64,000 nt of DNA, taken from contig NZ_CP022685.1 of assembly GCF_002556545.1 (NCBI RefSeq), positions 558,001-622,000 of the forward strand, given 5' to 3'. Under the pieces are notes generated by a model. The model had not been told where the DNA came from, did not search any database, and was given only the letters and a program-made list of their open reading frames with translations. This stretch comes from Streptomyces formicae. GTDB lineage: Bacteria; Actinomycetota; Actinomycetes; Streptomycetales; Streptomycetaceae. Of this stretch, positions 27,950 through 36,406 are shown piece after piece. The position numbers and the translations under genes were made by a program. Each line of letters opens with the position of its first letter. Within the stretch, counting starts at the first letter, position 1.

Positions 27950-29026
27950 ATGACCTCTGTCACCGAGCCGAGCCGCACCAAGGCCGTGGCCGACCCCGGA
28001 CACGGTGAGGCGTTCACCGACCACATGATCCTCATGGACTGGTCGGAGACCGGCGGCTGGACGCGGCCCGAGGTCGCGCCCCTGGAGGACTTCTCCATCC
28101 ACCCCGGCATGATCGGACTGCACTACGGCCAGGTCGCGTTCGAGGGGCTCAAGGCCCACCGCCGCACCGACGGATCCGTGGCCGCCTTCCGCCCCCGGGA
28201 CCACGCGCGGCGCTTCCAGCGCTCCACCCGTCGCCTCGCCATGCCGGAGCTGCCCGAGCAGGCGTTCGTCGACGCCATCGGCCTGCTGCTCGGCCTGGAC
28301 CAGGACAGCCTCTCGGACGACCCGACCCACAGCATCTACCTGCGTCCGCTCATGTTCGCCACCGACGTCTCGCTGATGCTGCGGCCCTCCCGGACGTACC
28401 GCTTCGCGCTGATGGCCTTCGTCGCGGGCGGCTTCTTCGGCGACGACGTGGAATCCGTCAACGTCTGGATCAGCCACGACCACGCGCGGGCCTTCCCCGG
28501 CGGCACCGGCGACGTCAAGATCGCGGGCAACTACGCGCCCACCTTCCTGGCGCAGCGTCAGGCCGAGGCCGCGGGCTGCCAGCAGGCGATCTGGCTGGAC
28601 GCGCAGGAACACCGCTACATCGAGGAGATGGGCGGGATGAACATGTTCCTCGTCCGGGGCAGCGGGCCCGGCGCCGAGGTGGTCACTCCCGAGCTCACCG
28701 GCACTCTCCTGCCCGGCGTCACCCGGGACACCGTGCTGAAGCTCGCGGAGCGCCTCGGCTACCTGCCGCGCACCGAACGCGTCTCCCTCGACCAGTGGCG
28801 CGCCGAGTGCGCGGACGGCACCGTCTCCGAGGTCTTCGCCTGCGGCACGGCGGCGGTGGTCACCCCCGTGGTCGGCGTGCGCGACCCGGTGGGCGGCGAC
28901 TGGACCATCGGCGACGGCAGCGCGGGCCCGGTCTCGCTCGCCCTGCGCCGGGCCCTGGTGGACCTGCACCACGGTGAACTCGCGGACCCGGAGGGCTGGT
29001 TGCACGTCTGCCATCCGGCAGGCTGA
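27950..29026 (+). CDS. Branched-chain-type (class IV) aminotransferase
   Basis: The 358-residue PLP fold type IV enzyme has the PLP lysine in GDVKIAGNYAP (near 189). The IlvE landmarks are GQVAFEGLKA, RPLMFATD, EEMGGMNMF and SEVFACGTAAVVTPV. BCATs interconvert branched-chain amino acids and 2-oxo acids with glutamate. Cluster-borne copies often set the amino group of an unusual precursor, for example a methylated or hydroxylated 2-oxo acid. The ATG at 27950 has GAAGGAG upstream. It closes the plus-strand arm of the cluster and is followed by a strong hairpin at 29075-29106. Confidence 0.92.
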   Translation: MTSVTEPSRTKAVADPGHGEAFTDHMILMDWSETGGWTRPEVAPLEDFSIHPGMIGLHYGQVAFEGLKAHRRTDGSVAAFRPRDHARRFQRSTRRLAMPELPEQAFVDAIGLLLGLDQDSLSDDPTHSIYLRPLMFATDVSLMLRPSRTYRFALMAFVAGGFFGDDVESVNVWISHDHARAFPGGTGDVKIAGNYAPTFLAQRQAEAAGCQQAIWLDAQEHRYIEEMGGMNMFLVRGSGPGAEVVTPELTGTLLPGVTRDTVLKLAERLGYLPRTERVSLDQWRAECADGTVSEVFACGTAAVVTPVVGVRDPVGGDWTIGDGSAGPVSLALRRALVDLHHGELADPEGWLHVCHPAG

Positions 29027-29074
29027 CCTTCCGTTCACAGACCCATCGCGCACGGATCCCGCGCGCGACGCTCA

Positions 29075-29106
29075 GCACCCGGGGCGGCTCAGGCCACCCC
29101 GGGTGC
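29075..29106. terminator. Bidirectional hairpin terminator
   Basis: Perfect 10-bp arms (29075-29084, GCACCCGGGG, and 29097-29106) flank a 12-nt loop. They lie between the convergent ends of the aminotransferase and the acylase. There is no long T-tract, as is usual for actinomycete terminators. Confidence 0.75.
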
Positions 29107-29121
29107 ACACGCCGCCTGCGG

Positions 29122-31359
29122 TCACTTGCCGGGCCGGTACCGCCGCTCGACGTGCCCCTCCAGGTCCTCGGGGTAGAAGTAGACGGGCCGCAGATCGCCC
29201 CGCGCGTAGCGTTCCGCCTGATCGTCGAAGTGCGGCGATTCGGGGTGGCCGCTGCCGCCTCCCGCCGTCACCGCCCAGGCGCGCACCTTCGGTCCGAACT
29301 CCACGACCGCGACGAAGCTGTTGCCGCTGGTGCCGTACATGCGTTTCGTGCCCGGGTAGCGCATCGCGCCGAACGACGCGAGCGAGCCCCAGAGGGCCGA
29401 GGTGAAGGGCACGGGCATGCTCGGCTTGTCGTCGCTGAACTCCTGGACGATCGAGCCGTCGTTGCGCTGGTAGCGGTTGATGTCGCCCCACGGCACCCGC
29501 CAGTCCCCGAAGTCCTGCTTCAGCCGCGCCACCGCCGAGTCGAGCGCCGTGAGCCGCTGCTCGGCGGTGGCGTGCTCGGCCATGTAGTCGTACACCGAGA
29601 TCCCGGCCTTCATCGCCGCCTCGATGATCAGCGGCACCAGCTCCTCGCCCCAGAACACGGCCAGCGACGTGGCGGTCGACCGCTCGGCCCAGCGGTAGTC
29701 CCAGCGGCGCAGCAGGGCGTTCGGCCCGGCCAGCCGCGTCTTCTGCGCGCTGCCCACGGGCAGTTGCACCCAGGCGGTGACGAGCTTCGGCACCAGTCGC
29801 GCGAAGGCGGTGAGGTAGGGATCGAAGGCGGCCGCGATCAGCCTCTTCGGGGTGAAGTCGTCGCGCGCGGACAGCACCCTGACCGCCTGCGGCCCGCGCG
29901 GGTTCTCCCCGAACCGGTCGAAGTAGCGCGGATAGTCGTCCGCGTGAGGGCTGTCAGGACCTGCGGCGGTCCAGGGCCAGTTGTTGGTGTTGAACGCCCA
30001 GCCGTTCCTCGGGTTCACGGCCTGCGGCATGCTCTCCAGACTGTGCAGGCCGTGCCAGTCGGTCCGGGGATCGCTGCCGTCGACGGGCTTGCCGTAGTCG
30101 AAGGTGTCGTCGCGCACCGGCATGAACTGCGGCATCAGGAAGGCGATGTCGCCCTGGGAGTCCGCGAAGAGGGTGTTGTTCGAGCTGTTGGCCTTGAGGC
30201 CCGCGACCCGGAGGTAGCCCGCGTAGTCCCGCGTCTTGGTGCGCAGATAACTCTGCTTGAGCGCGTCGAGGGGCTTGTTCATCAGGGCGCACGCGATCCA
30301 CTTGCCGTCCGCCTCGCGGACGATCGGGCCGTGGTGCGTGGCGAAGGTGGTGAAGGTGCGCTCCTCCTGCCCGCCGCCCGCGGTGCGACAGGACAGCGTG
30401 ATCGTCTTCGTCGTCACCGGGCGCAGCTCGTCGCCGTAGCGGTAGCGGCGGCTGCCGTCGGCCCCGGTCACGACCGTCTCGGCGAAATCGTCGACGTTGT
30501 CGACGCCGCTGGACGTGTGCATCCACCCGGTGTCCGCGTTGAAGCCCTGGTAGACGAAGAACTGTCCCCACGTGGCCGCGCCGTAGACGTTGAGCCCCTC
30601 GCCGCTGGTCACATGCTGCTCGGAGCGGAAGAAGAAGCTGGTGTGCGGGTTGATGAGCAGCAGCGCGCGGCCGTCCCTGGTGCGGCTCGGCGCGATCGCC
30701 ATGCCGTTGGATCCCGAGGGTTCGCGGAGTAGCAGGCCCCGTTCCTCGTCGGTCATGGGCACGGTCCGCTTGCCGTAGAAGGCTTCGAGCTGGCTGAGCG
30801 GCACCGATTCGATGTCGCCGCCGATGCTGCCCTCCGAGAAGCTCAGCGGCATCCACGGCTCGAACCGCTCGATCACGCTCGGACGCACCTCGGGGTGGGT
30901 CGCGAGGTAGTAGTTCAGCCCGTCCGCCCAGGCCCGCATCAGCGCGCGCAGCCAGCCCGGCGTCGTCGTGGCGTACGTCGTCTTGAGGGACTCGTGGTCG
31001 AGGAAGAGGCGCTGGCGCAGGTCCTGCCAGATCGCGCTCTCGCCCTCCGCCTCGGCGAGCCGACCGAGGGCGACCAGATAGTTGCGTTCGATCCGGTGGA
31101 AGTCGTCCTCGGCCTGGGCGTACATCATCCCGAACACGGCGTCGGCGTCGCTCTCGCCGACCACGTGCGGTACGCCCCAGTCGTCGCGGCTGATGGTCAC
31201 GCGCGCCGCGTGTCCGTGCCAGCGGGCCGCATCCCGCGTCGACTGCCGCGGTGCCGCGATCGCGGTGCCCGCGGGCAGACCCGTCGCGACGGCGGCGACC
31301 CCGACCGCTCCGCCCAGGACGCGGCGCCGGCTCACCCCTGTGTGCTCTGCGTGGCTCAT
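29122..31359 (-). CDS. Penicillin acylase family Ntn-hydrolase, Tat-exported
   Basis: The 745-residue precursor has a twin-arginine signal (SRRRVLGG, then a hydrophobic stretch ending AIAA), so it is exported folded. After an alpha-chain of about 210 residues comes the autoprocessing site GSNG, where Ser near 215 becomes the N-terminal nucleophile of the beta-chain. Beta-chain features include NPHTSFFF and the C-terminal GTSGNSFVAVVEFG. Family members cleave penicillins, acyl-homoserine lactones, or N-acyl groups of nonribosomal peptides (PvdQ maturing pyoverdine). The ATG at 31359 has AGGA upstream. It converges on the peptide cluster, so a maturation or self-protection role is possible but unproven. 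It may equally be an unrelated neighbour. Confidence 0.93.
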   Translation of the reverse strand: MSHAEHTGVSRRRVLGGAVGVAAVATGLPAGTAIAAPRQSTRDAARWHGHAARVTISRDDWGVPHVVGESDADAVFGMMYAQAEDDFHRIERNYLVALGRLAEAEGESAIWQDLRQRLFLDHESLKTTYATTTPGWLRALMRAWADGLNYYLATHPEVRPSVIERFEPWMPLSFSEGSIGGDIESVPLSQLEAFYGKRTVPMTDEERGLLLREPSGSNGMAIAPSRTRDGRALLLINPHTSFFFRSEQHVTSGEGLNVYGAATWGQFFVYQGFNADTGWMHTSSGVDNVDDFAETVVTGADGSRRYRYGDELRPVTTKTITLSCRTAGGGQEERTFTTFATHHGPIVREADGKWIACALMNKPLDALKQSYLRTKTRDYAGYLRVAGLKANSSNNTLFADSQGDIAFLMPQFMPVRDDTFDYGKPVDGSDPRTDWHGLHSLESMPQAVNPRNGWAFNTNNWPWTAAGPDSPHADDYPRYFDRFGENPRGPQAVRVLSARDDFTPKRLIAAAFDPYLTAFARLVPKLVTAWVQLPVGSAQKTRLAGPNALLRRWDYRWAERSTATSLAVFWGEELVPLIIEAAMKAGISVYDYMAEHATAEQRLTALDSAVARLKQDFGDWRVPWGDINRYQRNDGSIVQEFSDDKPSMPVPFTSALWGSLASFGAMRYPGTKRMYGTSGNSFVAVVEFGPKVRAWAVTAGGGSGHPESPHFDDQAERYARGDLRPVYFYPEDLEGHVERRYRPGK

Positions 31360-31529
31360 GCGTCACAGTCCTATACAGGGGACGGCGGAATAACAAGGTC
31401 TTTCAGCGAGGGCCGAGACCGTCAACTCCCCGGCGGGGGCGTGTGCTTGAGAGTTCCATGCCGCAACGTGTGAGTCCGCGGCCCCACAGCCGACACACAT
31501 GTCACGTGTCGGCAACCTAGCCGAAACCC

Positions 31530-31559
31530 TTGACGTTTCTCACGACCCGTTCCTAACCT
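31530..31559 (+). promoter_or_regulatory. Probable housekeeping promoter of the GlpP-linked operon
   Basis: TTGACG (31530-31535) and TAACCT (31554-31559) are spaced by 18 bp. Transcription would begin near 31566, giving a leader of about 145 nt before the MFS start at 31710. Confidence 0.5.
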
Positions 31560-31591
31560 CTGCATGTAGTTCGCACCTAGTGGTTCACGTG

Positions 31592-31615
31592 CTGCGGCGC
31601 TTTCCGCAGTGTTTT
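31592..31615 (+). terminator. Leader terminator-like hairpin, candidate GlpP target
   Basis: A 6-bp stem CTGCGG/CCGCAG (31592-31597 and 31604-31609) with a 6-nt loop is followed at once by TGTTTT. It lies between the proposed promoter and the first gene of an operon that encodes a GlpP-type antiterminator, so it could be a conditional terminator. Confidence 0.45.
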
Positions 31616-31630
31616 GACAGGCACAGACAT

Positions 31631-31650
31631 AGACCACCTGTCGGTGGTCT
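31631..31650 (+). promoter_or_regulatory. Second leader hairpin upstream of the MFS gene
   Basis: Perfect 8-bp arms AGACCACC/GGTGGTCT enclose a four-base loop. They end 59 bp before the MFS start. The hairpin may be part of the antitermination structure or an mRNA stabiliser. Confidence 0.45.
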
Positions 31651-31709
31651 CGCCATGCCTGTTTCCGTGCTCCCCGTGCCACCGATGGGTCCTCCTCTAA
31701 GGCGGATTC

Positions 31710-33134
31710 ATGGCACAACGTCCGAGCGTCAAAGGCGTCGCCGACGTCGTTGCGCTCATCGATGGGCTGGGGAAGATCACCGGCCGGGCGCAGGTCATCT
31801 GGTTCCTCGTGTTCGGCGGTCTTTTCCTCGACGCCTACTCGAACGCCGCGCTGAGCGCCGGTCTGGGGCCCATGACGTCCCAGATGGAGCTCACCAGCAC
31901 CCAGGTCTCGATCCTCACGGCCACCGCCCCGGCCCTGGCGATCATCTTCAATCCGGTCGGCGGCTGGCTCGCCACCCGGTTCGGCCGTGTTCCCCCGCTG
32001 CTCATCGCCAAGGTGTTCGCCATCGCGGGCGCCCTGCTCGCCGCCTTCGCCGGTGACTTCACCGTCGTCTGGCTCGGCCGGGTCCTGGTGGGTGTCGCGT
32101 ACGGGATCGACTTCGCCGTCGCCATGGCGCTGCTCGCCGAGTACACGCCCGCCAGGCTGGGCGGCCGCCTCAACCTGTGGCAGGCCGTCTGGTACGTGGC
32201 GACCACCAGCAACCTCCTGCTCGCCCTGGTCTTCTTCCACCTGGACGCGGGTGCGGACATCTGGCGCTGGTCGGTCGGCTCCGCCGCGGTCGTCGCCGTC
32301 GTACTGCTCATCGGCCAGTGGCTGATGCTGCGGGAGAGCCCCGCCTGGCTGGCGAGCAAGGGGCGCCTCGACGAGGCCGTCGTCAACCTCGACCGGATCT
32401 ACGGCCTCAAGGCCGTCGCCGGGCGGCCCGACGAGGCGACCCGCGCCGCCACCGAGGCGCCCGCCATCGGTTTCCGTCAGGCCGGAGTGCTCTTCAAGGG
32501 CGAGTACCTGCCGCGCACGGTGCTCTCCTCGGTCATCTCGCTCGGACAGTCGATGCAGTACTTCGCGGTCGGCTGGTACCTCCCGCTGATCAGCCTGACG
32601 ATCTTCGGCGAGAGCTTCGAGAAGGCCACGATCGGCTCGATGGTCTTCAACGCCTTCGGCATCGCGGGCGGACTCCTCTCCGCCTACTTCGGCCGCCGCC
32701 TCGGACTGCGGCTCAGCTCGGCCGCCGGTTTCGCGGGGGTCTTCGTGGCGCTGCTCGCGATGGGACTGACCTTCGAGAGGGTGCCCACGGCCGTGGCGTT
32801 CCTGCTGCCCGTGCTGTTCATCCTCTGTCACTCTGCGGGCCCCGGCGCCAACGGCAAGTCCATCGCCGCGCTCTCGTACGCCAGCGACGTCCGCGCCCTC
32901 GGCACGGGCGTCACCGGGATGGTCGGCAGCTTCGGCAGTGTCATCGGGCTGTACGTGTTCCCGCAGATCAAGGACTCGCTGGGACTCGCCGACACCTTCC
33001 TTGTGCTCTCCGTCGTGCCGTTGCTCGGGCTCATCACCTGCCTGGCGATCAAGTGGGATCCGACGAAGGCCGCGTCCCCCGACGAGGTCGCGGGGCAGGA
33101 CAGGGTCCCCGCCGGTTCCCGGACGGGGTCGTGA
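31710..33134 (+). CDS. MFS (sugar-porter-like) permease
   Basis: The 474-residue, twelve-helix permease has the MFS loop signature in LATRFGRVPPLL and the matched SAYFGRRLGLRL in the second half. It also has LLAEYTPARLGGRLNLWQ and RESPAWLASKGRLDEA, typical of sugar-porter and organic-acid proton symporters. It opens a seven-gene operon with a kinase and a glycerol-3-phosphate dehydrogenase, so I infer uptake of a glycerol-like or polyol substrate. The ATG at 31710 has AAGGCGG upstream. The 145-nt leader carries hairpins that may be controlled by the GlpP-type protein encoded downstream. Confidence 0.88.
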   Translation: MAQRPSVKGVADVVALIDGLGKITGRAQVIWFLVFGGLFLDAYSNAALSAGLGPMTSQMELTSTQVSILTATAPALAIIFNPVGGWLATRFGRVPPLLIAKVFAIAGALLAAFAGDFTVVWLGRVLVGVAYGIDFAVAMALLAEYTPARLGGRLNLWQAVWYVATTSNLLLALVFFHLDAGADIWRWSVGSAAVVAVVLLIGQWLMLRESPAWLASKGRLDEAVVNLDRIYGLKAVAGRPDEATRAATEAPAIGFRQAGVLFKGEYLPRTVLSSVISLGQSMQYFAVGWYLPLISLTIFGESFEKATIGSMVFNAFGIAGGLLSAYFGRRLGLRLSSAAGFAGVFVALLAMGLTFERVPTAVAFLLPVLFILCHSAGPGANGKSIAALSYASDVRALGTGVTGMVGSFGSVIGLYVFPQIKDSLGLADTFLVLSVVPLLGLITCLAIKWDPTKAASPDEVAGQDRVPAGSRTGS

Positions 33135-33144
33135 AAGGGCTGCC

Positions 33145-34728
33145 ATGACACAGACATCCCCCGGCGCCGCACGACGGCGCGGTGTGCTCTCCATCGACGA
33201 GGGCACCACGGGTACCCGTGCCGGAGTGGTCCTCGACTCCGGCGCCGCGCACGAGGTGTTCTACCGGTCGATCAAGGTCAGCCACCCGGACGACCTCTCG
33301 GTCGAGCAGGACCCGATGGAGATCTGGACGGCCACCGTCGAGGTGGCGCGCCGGGCCGTCGGCCGGGCCCACGAGGAAGGCATCGAGATCACCGCGGTGG
33401 CACTGGCCACCCAGCGGGCGACCGCGATGCTGTGGGACCGCGTCACCGGGCGGCCGCTGCTGCCCGCGGTGGTGTGGCAGGACCGGCGCCACGCGGCCGA
33501 GCTCATCGCGTACGGACCGAAGTGGGACGCCGCCCTCCTCGCCCGCCAGGGCCGTCCGGTCGGCGCCCGCGCCCCCTTCCTCTGGGCCGCCCGGCAGATC
33601 GCCGCGCATCCGGAGGTGGCCGCGGCCCACCGCGAGGGCCGACTGCTCTTCGGCACGGTCGACACCTGGCTGCTCTGGCGGCTCACCGGCGGCGCCGTGC
33701 ACGCCACGACGCCGACGAACGCCGCGTCCACCGGTGGCTATCTCCTGGAGCGGCACGCCTGGGACGAGGAGTGGATCGCCCACCTCGGCTTCCCCCTCGA
33801 TCTGCTGCCCGAACTCCGCTCCGACGACGCCGGGTTCGGCACCACCGACCCGGCCGTCCTCGGCATCGCCGTCCCGCTTGCCGCCTCCATGGGCGACCAG
33901 CACGCCGCGCTCGTCGCGCTCGGCGGCCTCGCCGCCGGGCAGGGCATGTGCGTGTACGGGACCGGCGCCTTCGTCGACGCGGCGACCGGGACCACGCCCG
34001 CCCTGCCGCGCCCCGACATCTCCGGGGTGCTGGCCCAGCCGGGGCGGCGGCAGGGCGGCGTCAGCCACTTCAGCCTGGAGGCGTACACCTCCACGGTGGG
34101 GTCGGCGCTGCGCTGGCTCTGCGACGACCTGGGCCTGTTCGCCTCGCCGAAGGAGCTCGGCGAGGAGGCCGGGCGCGCCCCCGCCAGGCCGGGCCGCACG
34201 CCGCGTTTCGTCCCCGCGCTCGCCGGGGTCCGTACGCCGGTCTGGCACCCGGAGGCCACCGCGGCCCTGACCGGGCTCACGCTCGCCACCACCCGCGCGG
34301 ACCTGGCCCGCGCCGTGCTCGACGGGATCGCGCACTCGGTCTGCGACCTGATCGACGGGGTCGCCGACACCATGGGCACGCCGTTCACCCGGCTCCGCGT
34401 CGGCGGCGGCGTCTCCGGCAGCGACCCGCTCCTGCAGATCCAGGCCGACCTGACCGGACTGCCCCTCGAGCGGGTCGCCGACTCCGCCACCGCGAGCCTG
34501 CGGGGCACCGCGTACCTCGCCGGTGTCGCCCAGGGCCTGTGGTCCTCGCTCGAAGAGGTCGTCGAGGCACAGCCGCACGGCCGGGTCTTCGAGCCCGCGA
34601 TCGCGGCGGCCGAGCGCACCACGCAGCGTTCGGCCTGGCGCGACGTACTCATCGCCCACCTCGGCGACCCGGCGCTGCTCCCCCTGAAGGACCAGCGCCC
34701 CGAACCCCCCACCCGCACCAGGAGTTGA
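33145..34728 (+). CDS. FGGY-family carbohydrate kinase (glycerol-kinase-like)
   Basis: The 527-residue protein has the FGGY N-terminal phosphate loop (LSIDEGTTGTRAGVV), WQDRR near 110, DTWLLWRLTGG, and the C-terminal ATPase half with GDQHAALVALGG, YGTGAFVD and RVGGGVSGSDPLLQIQADL. It resembles glycerol kinase in domain order and in the GTVDTWLLWRLTGG segment. With a GlpD-like enzyme next door, glycerol or a glycerol derivative is the likely substrate. It starts 10 bp after the permease gene with GAAAGGG upstream of the ATG at 33145. Kinase class is certain; the precise polyol is not. Confidence 0.9.
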   Translation: MTQTSPGAARRRGVLSIDEGTTGTRAGVVLDSGAAHEVFYRSIKVSHPDDLSVEQDPMEIWTATVEVARRAVGRAHEEGIEITAVALATQRATAMLWDRVTGRPLLPAVVWQDRRHAAELIAYGPKWDAALLARQGRPVGARAPFLWAARQIAAHPEVAAAHREGRLLFGTVDTWLLWRLTGGAVHATTPTNAASTGGYLLERHAWDEEWIAHLGFPLDLLPELRSDDAGFGTTDPAVLGIAVPLAASMGDQHAALVALGGLAAGQGMCVYGTGAFVDAATGTTPALPRPDISGVLAQPGRRQGGVSHFSLEAYTSTVGSALRWLCDDLGLFASPKELGEEAGRAPARPGRTPRFVPALAGVRTPVWHPEATAALTGLTLATTRADLARAVLDGIAHSVCDLIDGVADTMGTPFTRLRVGGGVSGSDPLLQIQADLTGLPLERVADSATASLRGTAYLAGVAQGLWSSLEEVVEAQPHGRVFEPAIAAAERTTQRSAWRDVLIAHLGDPALLPLKDQRPEPPTRTRS

Positions 34729-34732
34729 TGTT

Positions 34733-36406
34733 GTGATCACCATGCCCGCCAGGAAGCCGCGGCGCAGCGCCGCGGCGGCCCGCCGAACGCCCCTGCTGCT
34801 CGACCGGAAGGCCCTCAAGCGGCAACTGGCCGACGACACCTACGACGTGCTCGTCATAGGGGGTGGCGTCACCGGGGCGTACGCCGTGCTCGACGCGGCC
34901 TCGCGCGGGCTGCGCGCGGCGCTGATCGAGAAGGACGACTTCGCCTCCGGCACGTCGTCGAAGTCCTCGAAGATGGTGCACGGCGGCCTGCGCTACATCG
35001 AGCAGGGCAACGTCAACCTGGTCCGCCACTCGCTCCTGGAGCGGCACAGGTTCCGCAAGAACGCCCCGCACCTGGTGCACCGGCTGCCGTTCCTCTTCCC
35101 GATCCTGGAGAAGGAGGGCATCTTCGACGCCCGACTCGCCAAGGGCTTCGAGGGCCTGCTGTGGACGTACGACCTGGTCGGCGGCTGGCGGATCGGCAAA
35201 CTGCACCAGCGGCTGACCGTCCCCGAGGTGCTCGCCCAGGCGCCGACGCTGCGCGCGGAGAACCTCAGGGGCGGGCTGATGTACTTCGACGCCCGTACCG
35301 ATGACGCCCGGCTCGTCCTGACCATCGTGCGGACCGCGGCCGCGCTCGGTGCGACGGTCCTCAACGGCGCCAAGGCCGAAGGGCTGCTGACGCGACAGGG
35401 CAAGGTGGCCGGTGCCCGGGTCGCCGCGGACGGCGACACCTTCGACATCCGCGCGCGGGCGGTCGTCAACGCCACCGGCGTGTGGACCGACGAGCTCGAC
35501 GCGAAGGCGGACGACGGTCACAGGCCGCAGGTCAGGCCCGCCAAGGGCGTCCACATCGTGGTGCCGTGGGACAAGGTGCGGATCAACTGCACGGTCACCG
35601 TGCCGATCCCGGGCCGGGCCCGCCGCGCGACCTGCACCCGCTGGGGCAACAGCGTCGTGCTCGGCACCACCGACGAGGACTACCAGGGCTCCCCCGACGA
35701 CGTGCACTGCACGCGTCAGGAGATGGACTTCCTCCTGGAGGGCGCCAACACCGCCTTCGAGGGGAAGCTCACCCCGGACGACGTCGTCGGCTCCATCGGC
35801 GGTCTGCGCCCGCTGGTCGGCGGCAAGGAGGGCGCGACGCTCGACATGCGCCGCGACCACCACATCACCGTCGGCCGCACCGGCATGGTGACGGTGACCG
35901 GCGGCAAGCTCACCACCAGTCGGCACATGGGCGAACTCGTCGTCGACAAGGTGATGGCGGTCCTCGGCCGCAAGGGGAAGAGCCGCACCGCCGACCTGCC
36001 GCTGCTCGGCGGCGCGGGTCACGACACCGAGGCCGTCGCGGCCTCCGGCGGGATCGCCGCACACCTCGGGGAGCGCTTCGGTACCGAGGCCCGCTTCGTC
36101 GGCGACCTGATCCAGGACGATCCCGCGCTCGCCGAGCCGATCGTCGCGGGACTCCCGTACACCAAGGCCGAGGTGGTCTACGCGGCCCGCGCCGAGCTGG
36201 CCCGCTCGGTCGACGACGTGCTCTCCCGGCGCACCCGCGCCCGGCTCTTCGCCCGGGACGCGTCCGTGGACGCCGCCGAGGCCGTCGGCGCGGTCCTCGG
36301 CCAGGAACTGAACCTCCCGGAGGCCGAGGTGGAGCGTTCGGTCTCCGACTACCTCACGGCCGTCCGGCACGAAAAGTCCGTACTCCTCGAAGGGGCAGCA
36401 GCATGA
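34733..36406 (+). CDS. glpD: FAD-dependent glycerol-3-phosphate dehydrogenase
   Basis: The 557-residue flavoprotein oxidises glycerol 3-phosphate to dihydroxyacetone phosphate at the membrane. It shows the dinucleotide fold VIGGGVTGAYAVLDAASRG, the family motif KMVHGGLRYIEQG, LGTTDEDYQGSPDDV, GGLRPLV and GGKLTTSRHMG, plus the C-terminal helical domain. The GTG at 34733 has AGGAG eight bases upstream and follows the kinase stop by four bases. The stop overlaps the next start (ATGA). It forms the central catabolic pair with the FGGY kinase. Streptomyces usually carries its main glycerol genes in a GylR-controlled operon, so this is probably a second set with a different inducer. Confidence 0.93.
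   Translation: MITMPARKPRRSAAAARRTPLLLDRKALKRQLADDTYDVLVIGGGVTGAYAVLDAASRGLRAALIEKDDFASGTSSKSSKMVHGGLRYIEQGNVNLVRHSLLERHRFRKNAPHLVHRLPFLFPILEKEGIFDARLAKGFEGLLWTYDLVGGWRIGKLHQRLTVPEVLAQAPTLRAENLRGGLMYFDARTDDARLVLTIVRTAAALGATVLNGAKAEGLLTRQGKVAGARVAADGDTFDIRARAVVNATGVWTDELDAKADDGHRPQVRPAKGVHIVVPWDKVRINCTVTVPIPGRARRATCTRWGNSVVLGTTDEDYQGSPDDVHCTRQEMDFLLEGANTAFEGKLTPDDVVGSIGGLRPLVGGKEGATLDMRRDHHITVGRTGMVTVTGGKLTTSRHMGELVVDKVMAVLGRKGKSRTADLPLLGGAGHDTEAVAASGGIAAHLGERFGTEARFVGDLIQDDPALAEPIVAGLPYTKAEVVYAARAELARSVDDVLSRRTRARLFARDASVDAAEAVGAVLGQELNLPEAEVERSVSDYLTAVRHEKSVLLEGAAA

Larger units (their letters stand above)
31360..31709. promoter_or_regulatory. Divergent control region, acylase versus GlpP-linked operon
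   Basis: This 350-bp non-coding stretch contains, left to right, an 8-bp perfect inverted repeat (31489-31496 and 31506-31513, GCCGACAC/GTGTCGGC), a promoter at 31530-31559, a terminator-like hairpin at 31592-31615, and a second hairpin at 31631-31650 near the MFS gene. The first repeat lies just upstream of the promoter and suits a regulator site. Confidence 0.6.

Noticed and set aside
31614..31619. TTGACA as a -35 box close to the permease gene
   Set aside because: No -10 element lies at 16-19 bp. It is more likely part of the U-rich tail after the leader hairpin.
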